The translations under genes were made by a program, and so were the position numbers. A stretch of DNA of 47,506 nucleotides from Bacteroidales bacterium (lineage in GTDB: Bacteria > Bacteroidota > Bacteroidia > Bacteroidales > UBA932), in assembly GCA_017458145.1 (NCBI GenBank), contig JAFTGA010000016.1, forward strand, positions 1 through 47,506, written 5' to 3'. The notes beneath the pieces were generated by a model that did no database searches, had not been told where the DNA came from, and saw nothing but the letters and a program-made list of their open reading frames with translations. Each line of letters begins with the position of its first letter. Position 1 is the stretch's first letter. This document shows, in pieces, positions 8,732 through 16,351 of this stretch.

Positions 8732-11700
8732 ATGAAACAAACACTCAAAGGTTATGCCCTCGCATTCATCGGAATGTTTGTGGGTATTGTCGCCTTCGCG
8801 CAGGTGACGACCTCCTCTCTGAACGGTTCGATCTCCGATCAGAAGGGTGAACCGGTTGCGGGTGCGACGGTGGTCGCCATCCACACGCCTTCCGGTACTC
8901 AGTACTACGCTGTGGCGAATGCCGAAGGCCGTTTCTCGATCAACGGTATGCGTACCGGTGGTCCCTACAATGTCGAGGTCAGCTGCCTGGGCTACCAGAG
9001 CGTGACCTACACGGACGTAACCCTTCAGCTTGCTGAGCCTTACGCCATCAACGCCACCCTCCCGGATGACAGCCAGATGCTGAGCGAGGCCATCGTGATC
9101 TCCGAGGCTGCCTCCAAGTTCGCGGCCGAGAAGACCGGTGCTGCCACCAACATCAACAGCAGCCAGATCGCATCCCTTCCGACGGTCTCCCGCAGCATCA
9201 CCGACGTGACCCGCCTGTCCCCGTACGGCGGCAACGGCATGACCTTCGCCGGTGCTGACGGCCGTACCGCCAACTTCACCGTGGACGGTGCCAGCTTCAA
9301 CAACAACTTCGGCCTGTCCGACGCCCTGCCCGGCGGCGGCAACCCGATCTCCATCGACGCCATCGAGGAAATGCAGGTTGTGATCTCCCCGTACGACGTG
9401 CGCCAGACCAACTTCATCGGCGGCGGCGTCAACGCCATCACCAAGTCCGGTACCAACACCTTCAAGGGCACGGCCTACATCTATCATCGCAACGAGTACA
9501 TGCGCGGTGACACCGTGGACGGCGAGCAGATCGGCGGCGCGCGCGCCGTGGACCGCAACACCACCTATGGCTTCACCCTCGGCGGCCCGATCGTGAAGAA
9601 CAAGCTGTTCTTCTTCGTCAACGCCGAGTATTCCAAGATCCCGACCGTCGCCAACCGCTGGCAGGGTTCGACCAACGGCGTGGCCAATGCGGACAACTAC
9701 ATCTCCCGCACCACGCTCGCCGACCTCGAGGCAGTCAAGAACCACGTGGCCCAGAAGTATGGCTATGACACCGGTTCCTACACCGACTTCCCGGCCAACG
9801 AGAACAACCTCAAGGTTCTGGCCCGCATCGACTGGAACATCAGCGACAAGCACCACCTGGCCCTGCGTTACAACCACACGCTGAACAACCGCTGGAGCGC
9901 CCCCAACGCCACCTCGATGGACGGCGGCACCCGTATGCCCGGCGCCCGTATGTCCCAGTATTCAATGTCCTTCGCGAACTCGATGTATTCGATGCAGAAC
10001 ATCGTCCACTCCGCCTCCCTCGACCTCAACAGCCGCCTGAGCGACAACCTGTCCAACCAGTTCCTCGCCACTTATTCCAAGCTTGACGATATCCGTGGTT
10101 CCGGCTCTGCCGAGTTCCCGTTCATCGACATCCTCGACGGCGACCTGACGGAGGACGGTGTCGGCGCCGACAACTACATGGCCCTTGGCTATGAACTGTT
10201 CACTTGGAACAATGCCGTGCACAACACCGTGGCGAACATCAAGGACGACCTGACCTACTATGCCGGCGCCCACAAGATCACGGCCGGTCTCAATTTTGAG
10301 TACCAGATGGCCGACAACCAGTATATGCGCAACGGTACCGGCTACTACCGCTACAATTCCGTCAGCGACTTCATCGGCGGCGCCGCCCCGGAGATCGTCG
10401 ACCTTACCTACGGCTACGGCGGCGAGAAGAAGCCTGCCGCCCGCGTGCAGTTCTACAAGGCCGGTATCTACGGCCAGGATGAGTGGAACATCAACGACAA
10501 GTTCAAGCTCACGTTCGGCCTCCGCCTGGACGGCCTGTTCTTCAACAACTCCGACCTGATGACCAACAACGCCATCTATGCACTGAAGTACTATCCGAAG
10601 GGCTACAACTACACCGAGCAGCACATTGACACCGGCAAGTGGCCGACCTCCAAGGTGACCGTCTCCCCGCGTATCGGCTTCAACTGGGACGTCCTCGGCG
10701 ACAAGTCCCTCAAGGTCCGCGGCGGCACCGGCCTCTTCTCCGGCCGTCTGCCTCTCGTGTTCTTCACCAACATGCCGACCAACGGCGGTATGGTGCAGTA
10801 CCAGGCCCAGCTGAGCGGCTCCAAGAAGATTCCTGCCGGTTATACCGGACCCTACACGGAAGATGCCAAGGGCAACAAGTACATTGACATGGACCAGTTC
10901 GCCGGCGGTCTGGTGACCGAGGGCGGCAAGGCTACCATCGACGCCCTGTACAACAAGCTCCTCAAACTCGGCTATCCGAGCACCGTCAAGCCGGAGGACG
11001 GCACCGTGCCTTCCGCCGTAAACGGTGTGGATCCCCGCTTCAAGATGCCGCAGGTCTGGAAGACTTCCCTCGCGGTCGACTATTCCTTCCCGACCTCCTT
11101 CCCGTTCTCGATCGAGGTGGAAGGTATCTACAACAAGACCGTCAACGCCGTGTCCATCTCTGACTGGAGCATCCCCAACGTCGGCGGCTTCGCCCGCTTC
11201 AACGGCGTGGACAACCGTCCGATCTATCCTGCCGGCTACCGCACCGCCACCAAGGCTTTCGTCCTGGAGAACACCTCCAAGGGCTACGGCTGGTCCGGCA
11301 GCGTCACCCTCAACATGCGCCCGATCGAGGGCCTGAGTCTCATGGCCGCCTACACGCACACCGTCTCCAAGGAGATCACCGGTATGCCGGGCAGCGCCGC
11401 CGAGTCCGCCTTCACCTACGTGCCGACCGTCGAGGGCCCGAACTACATCGGCCTCCACAACTCCCAGTACGTGACTCCGGACCGTATCGTGGCTTCCGTG
11501 ACCCACGACGACAAGAGCGGCAACCACTTCAGCCTCATCTATGAGACCTGGCGCGGTGGTTACAACTACTCCTATATGATGACCAATGATATGAACGGCG
11601 ACGGCTACAACTACGACGCCCTTTATATCCCGACCGACCAGCAGGTGGCCTCCAACCAGTTCCGCTTCGTCAGCGCCGACGATGCCGCCCGCTTCATGGA

Positions 11701-12091
11701 CTATGTCCATAAGGACAGCTACCTGAGCAAGCACCAGGGCCAGTATGCCGAGGGCTACAGCGTGTATTCCCCGTGGGTCCACCGTCTGGACTTCAGCTAC
11801 AAGCACGACTTTACTTTCCGCATCGGCAACACGACCAACACCCTGCAGCTCAACTTCGACATCAAGAACCTGCTGAACCTGTTCAACTCCAGCTGGGGCG
11901 TGAGCAAGTACCTCAATCCGGCCATCGGTTCCGATGCCCGCATCCTCAAGTATGAGGGCGTCGATGCGGACGGCTATGCCACCTTCTCCACGCCGAAGGC
12001 GATCAACGGCAACACGGAGACCTGGACCTACAACCACGCGCTCGGTCAGTGCTGGTATGCTTCCATCGGTATCAAGTATCTGTTCAACTAA
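8732..12091 (+). CDS. TonB-dependent receptor, Oar-like, paralog of the divergent receptor
   Basis: This 1119-aa outer-membrane receptor has a signal peptide ending at AFA-Q (residues 1-23), a carboxypeptidase-regulatory domain (about 26-110), a plug (NFTVDGASFNNNFG, GGGVNAITKSGTNTFKG) and a barrel ending in IGIKYLFN. It shares with the minus-strand receptor the QVTTSS mature N-terminus, the plug motifs and the 5' leader, but the coding sequences have diverged clearly. It heads a same-strand run with a BACON/OB lipoprotein 15 bp downstream, then nuclease lipoproteins. No SusD-like gene is present, so the OB lipoprotein may act as the surface partner. A polymeric substrate such as nucleic acid or its fragments is an inference from that context only. 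Confidence 0.93.
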   Translation: MKQTLKGYALAFIGMFVGIVAFAQVTTSSLNGSISDQKGEPVAGATVVAIHTPSGTQYYAVANAEGRFSINGMRTGGPYNVEVSCLGYQSVTYTDVTLQLAEPYAINATLPDDSQMLSEAIVISEAASKFAAEKTGAATNINSSQIASLPTVSRSITDVTRLSPYGGNGMTFAGADGRTANFTVDGASFNNNFGLSDALPGGGNPISIDAIEEMQVVISPYDVRQTNFIGGGVNAITKSGTNTFKGTAYIYHRNEYMRGDTVDGEQIGGARAVDRNTTYGFTLGGPIVKNKLFFFVNAEYSKIPTVANRWQGSTNGVANADNYISRTTLADLEAVKNHVAQKYGYDTGSYTDFPANENNLKVLARIDWNISDKHHLALRYNHTLNNRWSAPNATSMDGGTRMPGARMSQYSMSFANSMYSMQNIVHSASLDLNSRLSDNLSNQFLATYSKLDDIRGSGSAEFPFIDILDGDLTEDGVGADNYMALGYELFTWNNAVHNTVANIKDDLTYYAGAHKITAGLNFEYQMADNQYMRNGTGYYRYNSVSDFIGGAAPEIVDLTYGYGGEKKPAARVQFYKAGIYGQDEWNINDKFKLTFGLRLDGLFFNNSDLMTNNAIYALKYYPKGYNYTEQHIDTGKWPTSKVTVSPRIGFNWDVLGDKSLKVRGGTGLFSGRLPLVFFTNMPTNGGMVQYQAQLSGSKKIPAGYTGPYTEDAKGNKYIDMDQFAGGLVTEGGKATIDALYNKLLKLGYPSTVKPEDGTVPSAVNGVDPRFKMPQVWKTSLAVDYSFPTSFPFSIEVEGIYNKTVNAVSISDWSIPNVGGFARFNGVDNRPIYPAGYRTATKAFVLENTSKGYGWSGSVTLNMRPIEGLSLMAAYTHTVSKEITGMPGSAAESAFTYVPTVEGPNYIGLHNSQYVTPDRIVASVTHDDKSGNHFSLIYETWRGGYNYSYMMTNDMNGDGYNYDALYIPTDQQVASNQFRFVSADDAARFMDYVHKDSYLSKHQGQYAEGYSVYSPWVHRLDFSYKHDFTFRIGNTTNTLQLNFDIKNLLNLFNSSWGVSKYLNPAIGSDARILKYEGVDADGYATFSTPKAINGNTETWTYNHALGQCWYASIGIKYLFN

Positions 12092-12106
12092 TTCATCGAG
12101 AGCAAT

Positions 12107-13747
12107 ATGAAAGCGAAATATATTATCCTTTCCCTGATCGCTTCCCTGGCCGTCCTGGTCGGTTGCCAGAAGGAGAATCCTACGTACCTGGATCAGGTCA
12201 CGGTGTCCTCCTCCTATGTGAGCGTCCCCCTCGCCGGTGGTTCCAACACCATCACGGTCGATGCTTCTTCCAGCTGGTCGATCTCCGAGATCCCCCAGTG
12301 GCTGACCGTCAGCCCGGCTTCCGGCGCTGCCGGACAGACGACGGTGTCCTTCTCCGCTGAGGGCGTCCTTGACGGCCGCGAGGTTACTGTCAAGCTTGTT
12401 TGCGACGGTGCAACCCAGCTTATCAATGTGATCCAGGGCGTTGCTGTCGTGTCCCCGGCCACCTGCGCCGAGGTGATCGCCGGCCCGGACAAGAGCTACA
12501 AGGTCACGGGCATCTGCACCAAGATCGCCAATACCTCCTATGGCAACTGGTATCTGAACGACGGCACCGGCGAGATCTATATCTACGGTACGGTCAATGA
12601 GGGCGGCAGCTATGCCTGGTCCAGCTTCAACATCGAAGTGGGTGACGAGGTCACCGTCCAGGGCCCGAAGACGGTCTACAACGGTACCGTCGAACTCGTG
12701 GATGCCACCTTCATCAGCGTGAGCAAGTCCCTCATCAAGGTCGCCGAGATGGATCCGGAGGATGGTACCATCCCTACCGAGGGCGGTGAACTCACCGTCG
12801 TGCTCGAGAACAAGGGCAACGGCATCATCGTCGAAGTCCCCGAGGCTGCCAAGAGCTGGCTCTCCATCGCTTCCGTCAACGGCAATACCGTGACTTTCAA
12901 CGCTGCAGAGAACGTCGCCGGCCCGCGCAATGCGACCCTCGTGTTCCAGACCACCGACGGCAAGAAGATCTATTCCGCCGAGACCAGCATCACCCAGCTG
13001 GGCGCTACCGGCTCCAAGGATCTTCCGTTCACCGTCACGGAGGCGATCGAGTACATCCAGGGCCTCGGTGAAGAGACCGCCAAGGACTTCTACGTGAAGG
13101 GTATCGTGTCCAAGATTGTGAATAAATTCGATGCCGAATATGGCAATACCACGTTCTGGATCTCCGAGGACGGCGAATACAACGATGATCTGTCCCTGGA
13201 CTTCGAAGGCTATCGCGTCCTCTGGTTGGGTAATGAGAAGTGGGAGGAAGGTAATGCCCAGATTGAAGTCGGTGCCGAGGTGATCCTCTGCGGCAAGTTG
13301 ACGGTTTACAAGGGCACCGCCGAGACTTCCGGCAACAAGGCTTATATCTATCAGATCAACGGTGTCACCGGTGAGGATGACGGTATCGGCACGATGGAGA
13401 GCCCGTTCTCCGCAGTCGGTGCCATCGAAGCGGCCAAGGCTGCTCCGGCTTCCAACGTGTATGTGGCCGGGACGATCTCCAAGATTGTGGATGGCGGTGA
13501 GTTCGGAAGCTATGGCAATGCCACATTCTGGATTTCCGAGGATGGCGAGTACCATAGCGACCTCGACCTGGATTTCGAGGCCTATCGTGTCCTCTATCTT
13601 GGCAACAAGAAGTGGGCTGAGGGAGACACCCAGATCAAGGTCGGTGACGATGTGATCCTTTACGGTCAGTTGACCACCTATAAGGGTACGTCCGAGACGG
13701 TCCAGAACAAGGCTTACATTTATAGCCTCAACGGCAAGACCGAATAA
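12107..13747 (+). CDS. Surface lipoprotein with two BACON and three OB-fold-like domains
   Basis: This 546-aa protein begins with a lipoprotein signal (lipobox LVGC, Cys20). I read the domains as BACON (about 30-112), OB-like (115-208), BACON (210-300), OB-like (303-420) and OB-like (430-546). The last two OB-like units are close repeats: both contain TFWISEDGEY, YRVLxLGNxKW, VGxxVIL and NKAYIY, so they arose by internal duplication. BACON domains are typical of Bacteroidetes surface glycan- and mucin-associated proteins, and OB folds often bind nucleic acids or oligosaccharides. It follows the TonB receptor by 15 bp and is followed by a terminator, so the two form one transcription unit. It may be the substrate-capture partner of the receptor. 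Domain calls are by eye. Confidence 0.8.
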   Translation: MKAKYIILSLIASLAVLVGCQKENPTYLDQVTVSSSYVSVPLAGGSNTITVDASSSWSISEIPQWLTVSPASGAAGQTTVSFSAEGVLDGREVTVKLVCDGATQLINVIQGVAVVSPATCAEVIAGPDKSYKVTGICTKIANTSYGNWYLNDGTGEIYIYGTVNEGGSYAWSSFNIEVGDEVTVQGPKTVYNGTVELVDATFISVSKSLIKVAEMDPEDGTIPTEGGELTVVLENKGNGIIVEVPEAAKSWLSIASVNGNTVTFNAAENVAGPRNATLVFQTTDGKKIYSAETSITQLGATGSKDLPFTVTEAIEYIQGLGEETAKDFYVKGIVSKIVNKFDAEYGNTTFWISEDGEYNDDLSLDFEGYRVLWLGNEKWEEGNAQIEVGAEVILCGKLTVYKGTAETSGNKAYIYQINGVTGEDDGIGTMESPFSAVGAIEAAKAAPASNVYVAGTISKIVDGGEFGSYGNATFWISEDGEYHSDLDLDFEAYRVLYLGNKKWAEGDTQIKVGDDVILYGQLTTYKGTSETVQNKAYIYSLNGKTE

Positions 13748-13764
13748 TATTTATCATGATTTCG

Positions 13765-13799
13765 AGAGGACCGGCCCCGGAAGGACCGGTCCTCTTTTT
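13765..13799 (+). terminator. Strong hairpin terminator after the BACON/OB lipoprotein
   Basis: AGAGGACCGG (13765-13774) pairs with CCGGTCCTCT (13786-13795) around an 11-base loop and is followed by a T run to 13799. It should end the receptor-lipoprotein transcript before the nuclease gene. Confidence 0.9.
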
Positions 13800-13828
13800 G
13801 CTACTTCACGAAAAAATCCGTAACTTCG
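13797..13828 (+). promoter_or_regulatory. Promoter for the NUC1 nuclease operon
   Basis: TTTG (13797-13800), formed by the end of the terminator T run, and TAACTTCG (13821-13828) are separated by 20 bases, close to the Bacteroidetes -33/-7 arrangement. The ATG at 13835 is only 6 bases beyond the -7 box, so the transcript would have little or no leader. Confidence 0.55.
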
Positions 13829-13834
13829 AAGGTT

Positions 13835-15262
13835 ATGAGACTTTCAAGGAACATTTTCTTAGTGGCTATGCTGGGTGCGGTGGCGCTCGGCTGCAGCAAG
13901 GTGAATCCGGCCAGCCTGAACCTGCTGACCATCAACCTCTCGTTCGACAGTGCCGGCGGTTCGGAGCAGATTTCCGTCCAGACCAACCAGAACTGGTCCG
14001 TATCCGCCGACCAGACCTGGGTCGAGATATCCCCTTCTGCCGGTTCCGGATCGGACAGCTACCAGCTCGTGACGGTCTCGGTGGGGGAGAATGAGTCGGA
14101 GCAGGCCCGCCAGGCCACGATTACGGTGCGTGCGGGCGAACTGTCCAAGCTCCTGCAGCTCACCCAGGCGGGCGCGCCGAAGTTCACGATCCGTGATTTC
14201 CGTGCCAAGAAGGCCGACAAGACCACCTGGTATAAGCTGACGGGCGAGATTGCGTCCATTGCGAACGAAGAATACGGCAACTTCTACATCTTCGATGAGA
14301 CGGATTATGTCTATGTCTACGGTCTCACGAAGGATCAGCAGAGCTCCAACGACCAGTCCTTTTCCAAACTGGACCTCAAGCCCGGCGATACCGTCACGAT
14401 GATGACCCTGCGCAGTGAGCACAACGGTCTGGTCGAAGCCGGCGGCACGATCCCGGCCTATTTCGTGTCCAGGACCGCAGGGGAGTACAAGCTCGGCACC
14501 AAGGTCTCTTCGACCAAGGCCGGCTGGCTGGAACTCCCGGCCACTTCCGCCTCCGACGGCCAGGACCTGCTGATCCACCGTTTCCCGGACGGGAGCCGCA
14601 ACTACGCCGCCTACTACGACTACAAGCATTTCGTTTCCACCTGGGTGGCTTATCCGTTGTGTGGGGGAAATATCGGTTCCTCGGGCGGCCGCACGGACGC
14701 CTTTGCGCTGGACCCGCTCCTGCCGCGCGACAAGCAGGCCTATCTGACGGGCGCCTTCCGCGAGGGCAACGCCGGCAAGTTCGACCGGGGACACCAGATC
14801 CCTTCGGCCGACCGCCTGGAGACCCGCGTGAACCTGGAGACCTTCTTCAGCACCAACATGACCCCGCAGCTCAATGCGCTCAACGCCAACGGCTGGGAAG
14901 TGCTGGAGAGCAAGGTGCGCGGCTGGGCGAAGAAATCCGATACGCTCTACGTGGTGACGGGCTGCTCCGTGGCGGGCAGCGACCAATACGCCCTGGACAG
15001 CGAGGGCAAGCAGATTACCGTGCCGACGGGCTATTACAAGGCCCTGCTGCGCCTGGACAAGGACAAGAATTACTCGGCCCTCGGTATCTGGATGGACCAC
15101 GCGGCCAACAGCGCCACCAGCATCCGCAAGGACATGGTGATGAGCATTGACGAGCTTGAGAAGAAGGTGGGCGTGGACTTCTTCGTGAACCTGCCCGAGG
15201 CGGTCCAGAAGACCGTGGAGGCGCAGAATCCGGCCGACGAGGCCTGGTGGTGGAACAATTAA
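13835..15262 (+). CDS. DNA/RNA non-specific endonuclease lipoprotein (NUC1), with BACON and OB-like domains
   Basis: This 475-aa protein has a lipoprotein signal (lipobox ALGC, Cys20), a BACON domain (about 30-112), an OB-like segment (about 115-215, with YGNFYIFDETDYVYVYG) and a C-terminal NUC1 domain (about 225-450). The catalytic core reads FDRGHQIPSADR, with DRGH at 317-320 (His320 the general base). The downstream TNMTPQ supplies the metal-binding Asn341. Such enzymes cut DNA and RNA without sequence preference, here at the cell surface or periplasm. It shares BACON and OB-like modules with the preceding lipoprotein and starts a run with the EEP and M3 genes (gaps of 15 bp and -4 bp). 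This is the strongest single clue for nucleic-acid breakdown at this locus. Confidence 0.9.
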   Translation: MRLSRNIFLVAMLGAVALGCSKVNPASLNLLTINLSFDSAGGSEQISVQTNQNWSVSADQTWVEISPSAGSGSDSYQLVTVSVGENESEQARQATITVRAGELSKLLQLTQAGAPKFTIRDFRAKKADKTTWYKLTGEIASIANEEYGNFYIFDETDYVYVYGLTKDQQSSNDQSFSKLDLKPGDTVTMMTLRSEHNGLVEAGGTIPAYFVSRTAGEYKLGTKVSSTKAGWLELPATSASDGQDLLIHRFPDGSRNYAAYYDYKHFVSTWVAYPLCGGNIGSSGGRTDAFALDPLLPRDKQAYLTGAFREGNAGKFDRGHQIPSADRLETRVNLETFFSTNMTPQLNALNANGWEVLESKVRGWAKKSDTLYVVTGCSVAGSDQYALDSEGKQITVPTGYYKALLRLDKDKNYSALGIWMDHAANSATSIRKDMVMSIDELEKKVGVDFFVNLPEAVQKTVEAQNPADEAWWWNN

Positions 15263-15277
15263 CGACCGTCAGTATAT

Positions 15278-16351
15278 ATGAAAAGAAGTTTTTTCCTGCT
15301 CGCGGGCCTGCTTGCCCTGCTCGCGGCCTGTACCCCCAAAATCCCCGACGACGCCTATGTGATCGGCTTCTACAATGTCGAGAACCTTTTCGATACGACC
15401 CACGACCGGGGCAAGAACGACCAGGCCTTCACGCCGGACGGCGAGAACCGCTGGACCCCGGACAAATACGAGAAGAAACTGTCCAACATCGCTTCCGTGA
15501 TCCGGGCGATGTCGCAGACCAACGGCCGCTGGCACACCATTCTCGGCCTGGCCGAGGTGGAGAACGAGCACGTGCTGCAGGATCTGGTCGCCTGCGATGA
15601 GATCGCCGAGGCCGGCTATAAGTTCGTCCATTTCGAGAGCCCGGACGTGCGCGGAATCGACTGCGCGCTGCTCTACCGGCCCGGCCAGTTCGAGGTGCAA
15701 GAGAGCCGTACGATCGGCTATGATTTCAATACCCATAGCGGGATCGTCTTCGAGAAGACGCCCCAGGAGCAGGCGGAGTTCCTGACCCGCGACGTGCTCT
15801 TCGTGCGCGGCTGGCTGGGCGGGGAGATGTTCGGCATCTACGTCGCGCATTATCCTTCCCGCATCGGCGGCAAGGGGATGGACCTGCGCAGCCGTGCCTC
15901 GGAGATCATCTACGATGATATCCGCGAGCAGGAGCAGCGCCATCCCGGCATCAAGATCGTGGTGATGGGCGATATGAACGACAACCCGGAAGACGAGAGC
16001 CTGCTCACCTGGCTGCACAGCCGCGAGACCATCGCGCAGATGCAGGGGGGCGACCTCTTCTCCCCGTTCCTGCGGATGCACAAGGACGGCTTCGGGTCAG
16101 AGGAGTACCACGGCGAGTGGAACATCTTCGACTGCATCTTCGTCAACGGCGCCCTGGCGAATCCTTCCGACGGGAGCCTGCGGATCCAAAAGAGCGACGA
16201 CGTCCACTACGGCTACATCTTCAACCCGCCCTTCCTCGTCCAGCAGGATGGACCGTATGCCGGTACGCCCTTCCGGACCTTCTCCGGCGGGCAGTTCATC
16301 GAAGGGTATTCCGACCACTATCCGACTTATATCATCGTCAGCAAACAATGA
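15278..16351 (+). CDS. Endonuclease/exonuclease/phosphatase family lipoprotein
   Basis: This 357-aa protein carries a lipoprotein signal (LLAAC, Cys18) and an EEP fold. Motifs are GFYNVENLFDT, LAEVENEHVLQDL (metal-binding Glu), VVMGDMNDNPEDESL (catalytic Asp and Asn) and a terminal EGYSDHYPTYI (catalytic Asp-His). EEP enzymes cut phosphodiester or phosphate bonds in DNA, RNA, nucleotides or phospholipids, so the exact substrate is open. Next to a NUC1 nuclease it could trim oligonucleotides or remove phosphates. It starts 15 bp after the NUC1 gene and its stop overlaps the next ATG (ATGA), indicating one operon. Confidence 0.88.
   Translation: MKRSFFLLAGLLALLAACTPKIPDDAYVIGFYNVENLFDTTHDRGKNDQAFTPDGENRWTPDKYEKKLSNIASVIRAMSQTNGRWHTILGLAEVENEHVLQDLVACDEIAEAGYKFVHFESPDVRGIDCALLYRPGQFEVQESRTIGYDFNTHSGIVFEKTPQEQAEFLTRDVLFVRGWLGGEMFGIYVAHYPSRIGGKGMDLRSRASEIIYDDIREQEQRHPGIKIVVMGDMNDNPEDESLLTWLHSRETIAQMQGGDLFSPFLRMHKDGFGSEEYHGEWNIFDCIFVNGALANPSDGSLRIQKSDDVHYGYIFNPPFLVQQDGPYAGTPFRTFSGGQFIEGYSDHYPTYIIVSKQ

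Noticed and set aside
9962-13555. Very long open frame (1197 codons) on the minus strand
   Set aside because: It lies opposite the TonB receptor and OB lipoprotein, whose domains are clear. High GC and biased third positions create long antisense frames; its Gly/His/Val-rich sequence has no domain.
16117-16347. N-terminal extension of the M3 peptidase
   Set aside because: It overlaps the EEP coding region in another frame; the ATG at 16348 gives a lipoprotein signal and an ATGA junction.
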